NCBI GenBank assembly: GCA_964507095.1
Contig: CAZDOS010000021.1
Location: 1-27,737, forward strand
Source of the DNA: RGIG3102 sp964507095
GTDB taxonomy: Bacteria; Bacillota; Clostridia; Oscillospirales; Ruminococcaceae
Reading direction: 5' to 3'
Length of the DNA: 27,737 bases
A program made the translations under genes and the position numbers. The notes below the pieces were generated by a model. The model was not told where the DNA came from and did no database searches. It worked only from the letters and a program-made list of their open reading frames with translations. Positions within the stretch are counted from its first letter, which is position 1; every line of letters starts with the position of its first letter. Below, one piece after another: positions 7,510 through 14,546 of this stretch.

Positions 7510-9201
7510 CTATTCCCCCTGACTGTCATCTCCTCCCGGTTCCGGCTCCGGATCCGGCTCCTGAGAAGAGCTCGGCTCTTCCTGTGAACTGCTCGGAGGC
7601 TCAGGTTCCGAAGACGGCGGTGTTTCCTCTGAACTTGACGGAGGCACGGGCGTCGGCGGCACCGGAAGCGGCGTGTTGTCGGAGACATAGATGATGAGCT
7701 TTTCCTTTCCCGCGTCAAATGTCGTGCCGGGCTGCTTGTCCGTTCCCGTAACGGTCCCGAACTTATAGGTCTCCGTCTGCTTGACGTATTCTACTTCGTA
7801 ATCAACACCCATTTCATTGAGCATCTCCCTCACAGAGTCGATGTTCATTCCGACCATTCCTACCGGAACTGTCACGAAATGAGGTCCCTTTGAAATGGTT
7901 ATGTAGATGAGCGTATCCTCCGAGATCATTGTGTCCGCCCGAGGAGCCTGGTACATTATCTGACCCTTCGGATATTCATTGGAATAATCTTCCGTTATCT
8001 CGTACCTGAACCGGTCTGCGTTTTCACCGCTCATTATCTCCTCATAGGTCTTTCCTATCAGGTAAGGAACTATCCTCTTCTCTCCATCGATCAAGGAAGT
8101 TTCTTCCTCAAAGCTCGACGGGTCTTCCCCGCCCTTTGAAAACGAGATGACCGCAACGGCGAACAGAATGATGATCGGTATCCGTATTATCAGCGGGAGA
8201 TACTTTTTCAGGAGGTCGGCGTTGCCGGGTTCCGTGATCCTGACGGCCGGCTTTCTGATCTCTTTTGTGGTGTCCCGCGGAGAAATCGCCTTGTTATCCA
8301 GCAGGGCGACAAAATCGCTGATCTTGCTTATCCTCTTTGACGGATCCTTTTCAGTCGCTCTTTTAAGGGCATTTACAGCATGTTCAGGGAACATTGCGGC
8401 TGCCCGCTTGTCCTCTTCGAAGATGCCGTCTCGTATTTTCTTTCCGGTCACGGCAAAGAAAAGCGTGGCAGCAACGGAATAGATATCGGTATAAAGGCCG
8501 GAGAAGCTGCTCTGGCTGTACTGCTCAGGGGCTGAGAATCCCTCATAGAGCTTGAACATGATATGGTCGTTCTTGACTCTCAGATCCTGTATCGCAAATC
8601 CCGTAAGCCTCAGATTGCCGTCAAGATCCACAATAAGGTTCTCATCGCTTATTCCTCCGTGTGACAGATTGATGTCCTCAAGCCGGGCAATCAGGTTGAA
8701 CAGAGGCTGGAAAAGCCATCTGGCGTCCCTGAAGGAATATGTCTTTCCCCTGCTTACAAGGTTCTGTCTCAGGTTTTCTCCCTTAATGTTCTCAAGCACC
8801 GCATACACGGTCCCGTTTGCCTGAAACACCTCATACACCTTCTGGGCAAGAGGATCGTCCATGCCTTTTATCGTCCGGTACAGATCCTCGAAATCCATCA
8901 TGAGGTTCTTGTACAGGACTTCCTTTCCGGTCTGGACGCCGACGGTATCGTTCGTCCTCGGACCGATCATGGACACCGGGAGGAACTCCTTGACGATGAC
9001 CTTGTTTTTGTTGAGCCTGTCATATGCCAGATATGACGTGCTCTCTCCGTCCACAGATATGATATCTCCAAGTATATAGTCACGCAAAGAGCTGCCGAAA
9101 CGCAGTGTTCCCGGCAGATGCTCCCCGCCTTCCTGCGAAAAGCCGCAGTTAGGACAGTAGTTACCTTCTATTTCGCTGTTGCAGAAGATACAGGCAGCCA
9201 T
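7510..9201 (-). CDS. Zinc-ribbon, kinase-like (predicted pseudokinase), single-pass membrane protein with two PASTA domains
   Basis: This 563-residue protein has, in order: a zinc ribbon (C4, C7, C16, C19), a protein-kinase-like domain (about 40-305), a transmembrane helix (about 334-354), two extracellular PASTA repeats (about 376-438 and 441-507) and a proline/serine/glutamate-rich tail. The kinase fold keeps the beta-3 lysine (K71), N188, the APE motif (A224-E226), D239 and R290. The HRD motif reads HGG (181-183), the DFG motif reads GFA (201-203), and the glycine loop is degraded, so both catalytic aspartates are absent. I infer a pseudokinase that transmits or scaffolds rather than phosphorylates. 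PASTA repeats in related kinases bind peptidoglycan fragments. The start ATG 9201 follows AGAGGG; a longer reading from 9246 overlaps the upstream hairpin. It lies 57 bases after yebC. Confidence 0.85.
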   Translation of the reverse strand: MAACIFCNSEIEGNYCPNCGFSQEGGEHLPGTLRFGSSLRDYILGDIISVDGESTSYLAYDRLNKNKVIVKEFLPVSMIGPRTNDTVGVQTGKEVLYKNLMMDFEDLYRTIKGMDDPLAQKVYEVFQANGTVYAVLENIKGENLRQNLVSRGKTYSFRDARWLFQPLFNLIARLEDINLSHGGISDENLIVDLDGNLRLTGFAIQDLRVKNDHIMFKLYEGFSAPEQYSQSSFSGLYTDIYSVAATLFFAVTGKKIRDGIFEEDKRAAAMFPEHAVNALKRATEKDPSKRISKISDFVALLDNKAISPRDTTKEIRKPAVRITEPGNADLLKKYLPLIIRIPIIILFAVAVISFSKGGEDPSSFEEETSLIDGEKRIVPYLIGKTYEEIMSGENADRFRYEITEDYSNEYPKGQIMYQAPRADTMISEDTLIYITISKGPHFVTVPVGMVGMNIDSVREMLNEMGVDYEVEYVKQTETYKFGTVTGTDKQPGTTFDAGKEKLIIYVSDNTPLPVPPTPVPPSSSEETPPSSEPEPPSSSQEEPSSSQEPDPEPEPGGDDSQGE

Positions 9202-9220
9202 GTGACCCTCTAAATAGACA

Positions 9221-9250
9221 GGCCTTGCATCACCTGAGTGAAGCAAGGCC
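9221..9250 (-). other. Stem-loop between yebC and the pseudokinase gene
   Basis: An 8-bp stem (9221-9228 with 9243-9250) continues as a 4-bp stem (TCAC/GTGA) across one mismatch and closes a four-base loop. No T run follows on the minus strand, so it is not a clear terminator; it may be a processing or partial-attenuation site within a shared transcript. Confidence 0.5.
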
Positions 9251-9258
9251 GCATGTGA

Positions 9259-10008
9259 TTATAACTCAGGCAGATCCTCAGTGTTCTCCAGATTGTTCCA
9301 GGCATTCTGGACATCATCATCTTCATCAAGATGCGAGAACAGCAGTGCAAGCTTTCTCAGTGTCTCTTCGTCATCGATCCTTGTGTAGTTGTTCGGGACC
9401 ATCTCGGCCTCTCTCTGGCTAAGGACATAACCCATACCTTCAAGGGCATCCGCTACCCGCGATACGTCGAGCGGCCGCGTGGTTATCTCTATGGAATCCT
9501 CCTCGAAAGCGACATCCTCTGCACCGGCCTCGAGGCAGTCATTGAAGATCTTTTCCTCGTCATATTCGGTGTCTTCATCCTTGTCTATGATGATGACGCC
9601 CTTCTCTTCGAACATGAAGGAAACGCTTCCCTTCGTTCCGAGATTTCCGCCGAACTTATCGAAGTAGTGGCGCATGTTGGACGCGGTCCTGTTCTTGTTG
9701 TCAGTGAGCGTCTCAACGATAACGGCTATCCCGCCGCTGCCGTAGCCTTCGTAGATGTTCTCCTCATAGTTGGTCTTGTCGTCATCGCCGGCCTTCTTGA
9801 TGGCTCTCATGAGGTTATCCTGAGGAACATTGGCGGCACGGCCCTTTGCAAGGAGGTCTCTCAGTCTGCTGTTGTTGTTCGGATCGCCGCCGCCCTCTTT
9901 GACGGCAACTGCGATCTCTCTTGAAAGCTTAGTGAAGACTTTTGCTCTTGCAACGTCGTTTGCACCCTTCTTTCTCTTTATGGTGCTCCATTTTGAATGA
10001 CCTGACAT
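9259..10008 (-). CDS. yebC: YebC/PmpR-family protein
   Basis: This 249-residue protein has the family start (MSGHSKWSTIKRKKGANDVA), the basic FTKLSREIAVAVKEGG segment, the GYGSGGIAVIVETLTDN core and an acidic C-terminus. Its length is normal. Family members have been described as transcription regulators and, more recently, as factors that help ribosomes through difficult proline-rich stretches. ATG 10008 follows GGGAGAA. The downstream pseudokinase gene, with a proline-rich tail, is in the same direction 57 bases away. Confidence 0.95.
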   Translation of the reverse strand: MSGHSKWSTIKRKKGANDVARAKVFTKLSREIAVAVKEGGGDPNNNSRLRDLLAKGRAANVPQDNLMRAIKKAGDDDKTNYEENIYEGYGSGGIAVIVETLTDNKNRTASNMRHYFDKFGGNLGTKGSVSFMFEEKGVIIIDKDEDTEYDEEKIFNDCLEAGAEDVAFEEDSIEITTRPLDVSRVADALEGMGYVLSQREAEMVPNNYTRIDDEETLRKLALLFSHLDEDDDVQNAWNNLENTEDLPEL

Positions 10009-10049
10009 ATATTATTCTCCCGCAGTTTTATTATTCATATATCCGATTA

Positions 10050-10078
10050 ATTTTAACATAATAACATGCTCTTCGCAA
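10050..10078 (-). promoter_or_regulatory. Sigma-A-type promoter for yebC
   Basis: On the minus strand, TTGCGA (10073-10078) and TAAAAT (10050-10055) are 17 bases apart, and the -10 carries an upstream TG (extended -10). It lies about 42 bases from the yebC start. Confidence 0.65.
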
Positions 10079-10105
10079 GATGGCCGATATCCCTGAATAT
10101 GCCAT

Positions 10106-10139
10106 CAAAAATGATATGATCCTGTCAGGACCATATCAT
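10106..10139 (-). terminator. Rho-independent terminator after the sugar-transferase gene
   Basis: On the minus strand an 8-bp stem (10132-10139 with 10111-10118) plus an inner 4-bp stem across a mismatch is followed by a five-T run (10106-10110). It is six bases past the gene ending at 10145. Confidence 0.8.
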
Positions 10140-10144
10140 CCCTG

Positions 10145-10729
10145 TTACTGTTTTCCTTCCTTTACCCCGCTGGCCGACAGAACGCTCGTGATCGTCCTGA
10201 AGAATATCCTGATATCGTTTGCAAAGGAGATGTTCTGTGTGTATTCCCCGTCATAGCGTGCCTTTACTTCTATTGGAAGCTCGTCTCGTCCCATGATCTG
10301 AGCAAGTCCCGTAAGCCCCGGACGGATGTCGTTTGCACCGTATTTATCTCTCTCTGCAATCAGATCGTACTGATTGTAAAGGGCAGGTCTCGGACCTATG
10401 ATGCTCATCTCGCCAACAAGTATGTTCCATATCTGAGGCAGCTCATCGAGACTGGATTTCCTGAGGAACTTTCCGACTTTGGTAATCTTGCTCTCCGGAT
10501 CTCCCAGCAGATGAGTAGGTACGTCTTTGGGGACATCCGTGAACATGGTCCTGAACTTGAGTATCTTGAATATCTTCTTTCCCTTTGTGATCCTGTCCTG
10601 AACGAACAGCACGGGTCCCGGCGAATCAATCTTTATTACGACCGCAATGACGAGCATGAGAGGCATCAGGACAACAAGAGCCGCCAGCGATAGCACTATA
10701 TCAAGAAACCTTTTTACATACTTATACAT
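10145..10729 (-). CDS. Sugar-phosphate transferase, PglC-like (initiates glycan assembly on a lipid carrier)
   Basis: This 194-residue membrane-associated protein matches the monotopic phosphoglycosyl transferase family. These enzymes move a sugar phosphate from a UDP-sugar to undecaprenyl phosphate, the first step of a surface glycan. The N-terminal hydrophobic re-entrant segment with KRFLDIVLSLAA, the FKILKFRTM segment, the catalytic SSLDELPQ (D95, E96), IIGPRPALYNQYD and DIRPGLTGLAQ are all present. The short length corresponds to the minimal PglC type rather than the larger WbaP type. It starts 15 bases after the PglF-like gene, so both likely act in one glycan path. The sugar is not determined. 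Confidence 0.92.
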   Translation of the reverse strand: MYKYVKRFLDIVLSLAALVVLMPLMLVIAVVIKIDSPGPVLFVQDRITKGKKIFKILKFRTMFTDVPKDVPTHLLGDPESKITKVGKFLRKSSLDELPQIWNILVGEMSIIGPRPALYNQYDLIAERDKYGANDIRPGLTGLAQIMGRDELPIEVKARYDGEYTQNISFANDIRIFFRTITSVLSASGVKEGKQ

Positions 10730-10744
10730 CGATGCGCTTCTCTC

Positions 10745-12619
10745 TTACTCATATTGGGCAGTCTCATGGTTGAAGGTGGGGACCATTTCCTTTATCTTCA
10801 GCAGGAGACCTTCCCTGTCATTGTCGTATGCCATGGCCTTGAGCTCAAGAAGATCGGTAAAGAATCTCTCCGTATCCATCTTAAGAGGAGAACCAATGAA
10901 TATCTTGGAGTGCATGGTCTTCCTCACGCTCTCCTCATCCTGAAGCAGCTCCTCGTAAAGCTTTTCTCCCGGTCTCAGGCCGGTAAACACGATATCTATA
11001 TCCTTGTACGGAATGAAGCCTGACATCTTTATAAGGTTTTCGGCGAGCGTAAGGATCTTGACCGGGTTGCCCATGTCGAGAACATATATCTCTCCGCTCT
11101 TGTCGCCCATCGCTCCGGCCTCCAGTACAAGACTGACAGCCTCAGGGATGGTCATGAAGTACCTGACTATGTCAGGGTGGGTTACCGTGAGCGGACCGCC
11201 TTCAGCCAACTGTTCCTTGAACAGAGGGAGAACGCTTCCGTTTGAACCGAGCACGTTTCCGAATCTGACGGCTACGAAGGTGGTATTTCCCTCTGAGTTC
11301 TGGCCGATGTTCTGAACGATCATCTCACAGATCCTCTTGGTGGCTCCCATGACCGATGTCGGATTGACAGCCTTGTCCGTTGAGATCATCACGAACTTCT
11401 CGACTCCGTACTTTTCAGCGCACAGTGCACAGTTGTACGTGCCGAAGACATTGTTCTTCACGGCTTCTTCAGGAGAGTCCTCCATGAGCGGCACGTGCTT
11501 GTGGGCAGCTGCATGGAAGACTATGTTAGGCCTGAATTCCTCGAAGAGGTTGTCCATCTTCTTGGTATCCCTGACGGATGCTATCCTGACTTCAAGGTTC
11601 AGTTTCTTTCCGAAATGCCTTATCAGTTCCTGCTGGATGCTGTATGCCGAATTCTCATATATGTCGATTATTACCAGCTGCTTCGGCTCAAGCCCTGCTA
11701 TCTGCCTGCACAGTTCGCTTCCTATGGATCCGCCGCCTCCTGTTACGAAAACGACCTTGTCCTTGACCAGCTGTACCGCTTCATCGGCAAGGATGACGGG
11801 ATCGCGTCCGAGAAGGTCCTCGACCTTTATGTCAACGATCCTTGATGCAAGATCCTGATCATCGGATATGATCTTCACTATGTCCGGCAGGGTCTTTACA
11901 AGGCAGTTCGTGGATGAGCAGATATCGATGATCCTTTTCCTGTTCTTGCTGTCCAATGTGGGGATGGCAATGAGGATCGTATCGATCTGGCACTGTTCCA
12001 CAAGTTCAGGTATGTCATCAGTGGTGCCGAGTATGTCTACTCCGATTATGCTTCTTCCCTGCTTTCTGGCATCGTCATCGACGGCGCAGATTATGTTAAG
12101 TTCCTGAGAACGGTTCTTGTTCAGCTCATGTATGAGTGTGGCTGCAGCCTCTCCCGCACCGACGAGAAGCACTCGGTGGCTCTTCTTTCCCATCCGGTTT
12201 ATCTTGGTGTTCCTGTACATCCTGTAGGTCAGTCTCGTGTATATGGTAAGAGATGACGCGAATGCGGCAGAAAGGGCATAGACCGAAATAGGGATGCGCC
12301 TGTCCTTGTAGATGAGCAGACTGATGGCTATGAAGGCTATCACTGCTATCACGCTGGACCGGGCACATCTGAAGAACTCAACGATCTCGGCATATCTCCA
12401 AAGGCTGTCGTACATGCCTCCCGCAAAGAAAACTATGCAGAAGCATGCCACGAACAAAAAGCAGCTGGAGATCATCAGGCTCAGATAGTCGTCCATTGAA
12501 GCACGGCCGCTGATGAGCATCCATGTAAAAAGGTATGCTCCGACAACGACCAGGAAGTCCATCATGAAAAGGAAGACCCTTCTGAACTGTGACAGAATCT
12601 TTGATATGGCTTTGGGCAT
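10745..12619 (-). CDS. Membrane-bound UDP-sugar 4,6-dehydratase, PglF/WbpM/CapD family
   Basis: This 624-residue protein has four hydrophobic segments in the first 130 residues, a first nucleotide-binding region (VGAGEAA, 153-159) and a second Rossmann domain with TGGGGSIG (293-300). In the catalytic region STDKAVNPTSVMGATK (413-428) the usual tyrosine of short-chain dehydratases is replaced by methionine (M424) with lysine at 428, as in PglF and WbpM. Family members convert UDP-N-acetylglucosamine to the 4-keto-6-deoxy sugar. ATG 12619 follows AGGAGG. It is paired with the PglC-like gene, but no aminotransferase or acetyltransferase of the bacillosamine path lies beside it. Confidence 0.93.
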   Translation of the reverse strand: MPKAISKILSQFRRVFLFMMDFLVVVGAYLFTWMLISGRASMDDYLSLMISSCFLFVACFCIVFFAGGMYDSLWRYAEIVEFFRCARSSVIAVIAFIAISLLIYKDRRIPISVYALSAAFASSLTIYTRLTYRMYRNTKINRMGKKSHRVLLVGAGEAAATLIHELNKNRSQELNIICAVDDDARKQGRSIIGVDILGTTDDIPELVEQCQIDTILIAIPTLDSKNRKRIIDICSSTNCLVKTLPDIVKIISDDQDLASRIVDIKVEDLLGRDPVILADEAVQLVKDKVVFVTGGGGSIGSELCRQIAGLEPKQLVIIDIYENSAYSIQQELIRHFGKKLNLEVRIASVRDTKKMDNLFEEFRPNIVFHAAAHKHVPLMEDSPEEAVKNNVFGTYNCALCAEKYGVEKFVMISTDKAVNPTSVMGATKRICEMIVQNIGQNSEGNTTFVAVRFGNVLGSNGSVLPLFKEQLAEGGPLTVTHPDIVRYFMTIPEAVSLVLEAGAMGDKSGEIYVLDMGNPVKILTLAENLIKMSGFIPYKDIDIVFTGLRPGEKLYEELLQDEESVRKTMHSKIFIGSPLKMDTERFFTDLLELKAMAYDNDREGLLLKIKEMVPTFNHETAQYE

Positions 12620-12668
12620 GAATGCCTCCTAAACGCACTGATACTATACACCTGAGTGTATTTCCTGT

Positions 12669-12697
12669 ATTTTACTATATTCGCCGGCAATAATCAA
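12669..12697 (-). promoter_or_regulatory. Putative promoter for the PglF-PglC pair
   Basis: On the minus strand, TTGATT (12692-12697) and TAAAAT (12669-12674) are 17 bases apart, about 50 bases upstream of the gene. It is divergent to the nitroreductase promoter. Confidence 0.6.
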
Positions 12698-12762
12698 TGA
12701 ACGGCATGTTAAAACGGTATGTATGGATCAACATAACAAACGTTTTGAATGTTATAAATCCG

Positions 12763-12791
12763 TTGATTTATGCATGCCGTTGAGATATAAT
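12763..12791 (+). promoter_or_regulatory. Sigma-A-type promoter for the nitroreductase gene
   Basis: TTGATT (12763-12768) and TATAAT (12786-12791) are 17 bases apart, about 40 bases upstream of the ATG. Confidence 0.75.
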
Positions 12792-12831
12792 TAAGCCAAC
12801 AGGCAATAAATCGATTGCAAAGGAGAACGTT

Positions 12832-13341
12832 ATGGAATTTCTTGATACCGTAAGAAAAAGAATAAGCATCAGAAAGTACAAGGATAAGCCGGTCGAGAAA
12901 GAGAAGATCGACCTTCTCATCGACCTCATGAGGATCGCACCTTCCGCAGCCAACAGACAGGAATGGAAGTTCGTCGCCATCACAGACCCTGATCAGCTTG
13001 CCAAGATGAGAGTAGCTTGCGAGAGCCGCGGCCCTGCCATGACCGCACCGCTGATTTTCTGCATCTGCGCAACAGAGTATGTTGAGATGAACGATTCAGG
13101 CTACAACAGAGGAACCATCGACGCAAGTATCGCAAGCACATACCTGCATCTTGCAACATTCGACCTCGGACTAGGCTCATGCTGGGTAGGAAGCTTTGAT
13201 CCTGATATGGCTACTGAGATCGTCGGCTGCCCTGAGGGCACAAGAGTCATCACAGTCGTAACAGTCGGTTATCCTGACGAGGATCCGAAGCCTCGTCCAA
13301 GGAAGGCATTCGAGGACGTTGCAGTCTACGATCACTTCTGA
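12832..13341 (+). CDS. Nitroreductase-family flavoprotein
   Basis: This 169-residue protein matches the FMN-dependent nitroreductase family: the start KRISIRKYKDKPVEKEKI, the RIAPSAANRQEWKFV segment, the central TIDASIASTYLHLATFDLGL helix with GSCWVG, and the terminal VGYPDEDPKPRPRK motif. These enzymes use NAD(P)H and FMN to reduce nitro compounds, quinones or other acceptors; the natural substrate is unknown. ATG 12832 follows AAGGAG six bases upstream. It is a single-gene unit with its own promoter and a terminator shared with trxA. Confidence 0.92.
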   Translation: MEFLDTVRKRISIRKYKDKPVEKEKIDLLIDLMRIAPSAANRQEWKFVAITDPDQLAKMRVACESRGPAMTAPLIFCICATEYVEMNDSGYNRGTIDASIASTYLHLATFDLGLGSCWVGSFDPDMATEIVGCPEGTRVITVVTVGYPDEDPKPRPRKAFEDVAVYDHF

Positions 13342-13351
13342 TAAGGCACAA

Positions 13352-13387
13352 GAAAACAGCGCCGGGCATTTGCCCGGCGCATTTCTT
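13352..13387. terminator. Bidirectional terminator between the nitroreductase gene and trxA
   Basis: A 9-bp G/C-rich stem (13359-13367 with 13372-13380) is followed by ATTTCTT on the plus strand and, on the minus strand, by TGTTTTCT. It ends the nitroreductase transcript and probably the distal end of the dcw transcript. Confidence 0.8.
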
Positions 13388-13398
13388 ATACGTGCTGT

Positions 13399-13707
13399 TT
13401 AGTCAAGCAGTGAGAGGATCCTTGCCTTAGGAACGAATCCGATGCTCCTGTTCACGACTTCGCCGTTCTTGAAAACGAGAAGCGTAGGAATGCTCATGAT
13501 TCCGAACTGGAATGCCAGTTCCTCTTCCTCATCAACATTGACCTTTCCGACCTTGACCTTTCCGTCAAGCTCTTCTGCGACCTGCTCTACGAATGGAGCA
13601 AGCATCTTGCACGGTCCGCACCATGCTGCCCAGAAATCAACAAGGACAGGGATGTCACTGTTGAGAACTTCCTGCTCAAAATTGTTCTTTGTAATAGTTA
13701 CTTCCAT
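13399..13707 (-). CDS. trxA: Thioredoxin
   Basis: This 102-residue protein has the classical active site WCGPC near residue 29 in the context DFWAAWCGPCKMLAP, the cis-proline SIPTLLVFKNGE and a normal length. It reduces disulfides in the cytosol. ATG 13707 follows TAGGAG, which overlaps the end of the preceding DivIVA-like gene (gap 11 bases), so it is likely the last gene of the ftsZ transcript. That position beside division genes is unusual. Confidence 0.96.
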   Translation of the reverse strand: MEVTITKNNFEQEVLNSDIPVLVDFWAAWCGPCKMLAPFVEQVAEELDGKVKVGKVNVDEEEELAFQFGIMSIPTLLVFKNGEVVNRSIGFVPKARILSLLD

Positions 13708-13718
13708 GTTTTTGTCTC

Positions 13719-14504
13719 CTATTTATCAAGTAATCTTGTTATTGTGTCCAGGACATTATCCGTAAGAGTCTTCTTGTACTCTTCCTCTGCAGCCTTCTCC
13801 TTGGCCTCATTTTCAGCCCGGGTGATAAAATCATCCACCTTGGATATTTCTTCCCTGTAACCCCGTACCTGGCCTTCTATTACCGAGCCGGCGTGCTCCA
13901 TCTTCTTCATGGCGTCGGAGAGAGTGTTGAAGCTGCTCTCAAGCTGAGCCTCGATCCTTGCGATCTCGCTCCTCACATCTGAGACCTTTCCTGCAAGCCG
14001 CGCTGCATTCTCATCCAGCTGCGCCTTTGTCTGCCTTGCCCGGAGATTAGCGTCGTCAATGATCTTCCTGGCTCTGTTCTGAGCCTCGACCATGACTTCG
14101 GCAATATCATCCTGACGGGACTTCCAGTGCCGGTTGTCCTTTGAAAGCATCTCGTTATCCCGGCTGACCTTGTCGAACTCCGCCCTGAGGATCGTGAGCT
14201 CCTTCTCATTGTTGAAGATGATACCTTTGTATTCCTCAATGCGTTTCTTCAGCTCTTCGTTGTCCTTTTTCAGCTCGCCGACCTGTTCGGCCAGTTCCCG
14301 GCCCTTCTCATTGCACACGAGAAGACAGCTTTCGCTCTTCTCCAGCGACCGAGAGAGCTCTTCGATCTTTTCCTCGAGCTCGCGCTGTGTATTTGCGAAG
14401 CTATCTGCCCGGCTGTTCATCTGACCGGTCAGTTCGTCTATGTAGCTGAGGACTTCGTTGCGGTCAAAGCCTCTGAAAGACTGTTTAAAAAGAATATTGT
14501 CCAT
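13719..14504 (-). CDS. DivIVA-domain coiled-coil protein
   Basis: This 261-residue protein begins with a DivIVA-type membrane-targeting region (FKQSFRGFDRNEVLSYIDEL) and continues with long heptad-rich coiled coils, charged throughout (about 30-260). DivIVA proteins bind curved membranes at septa and poles and recruit other proteins. It differs from Bacillus DivIVA in the exact N-terminus and is longer. It lies between ftsZ (gap 42 bases) and trxA. The ribosome binding site is poor, an AGGA only two bases from the ATG, so it may be translated weakly. Confidence 0.85.
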   Translation of the reverse strand: MDNILFKQSFRGFDRNEVLSYIDELTGQMNSRADSFANTQRELEEKIEELSRSLEKSESCLLVCNEKGRELAEQVGELKKDNEELKKRIEEYKGIIFNNEKELTILRAEFDKVSRDNEMLSKDNRHWKSRQDDIAEVMVEAQNRARKIIDDANLRARQTKAQLDENAARLAGKVSDVRSEIARIEAQLESSFNTLSDAMKKMEHAGSVIEGQVRGYREEISKVDDFITRAENEAKEKAAEEEYKKTLTDNVLDTITRLLDK

Positions 14505-14546
14505 TTCCTGATAATTCTAACTTTTTAGCATAGAAGATTCAGTGAC

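Noticed and set aside
9331..9924. Open reading frame of 197 residues on the plus strand
   Set aside because: It is entirely antisense to yebC and shows no family motif.
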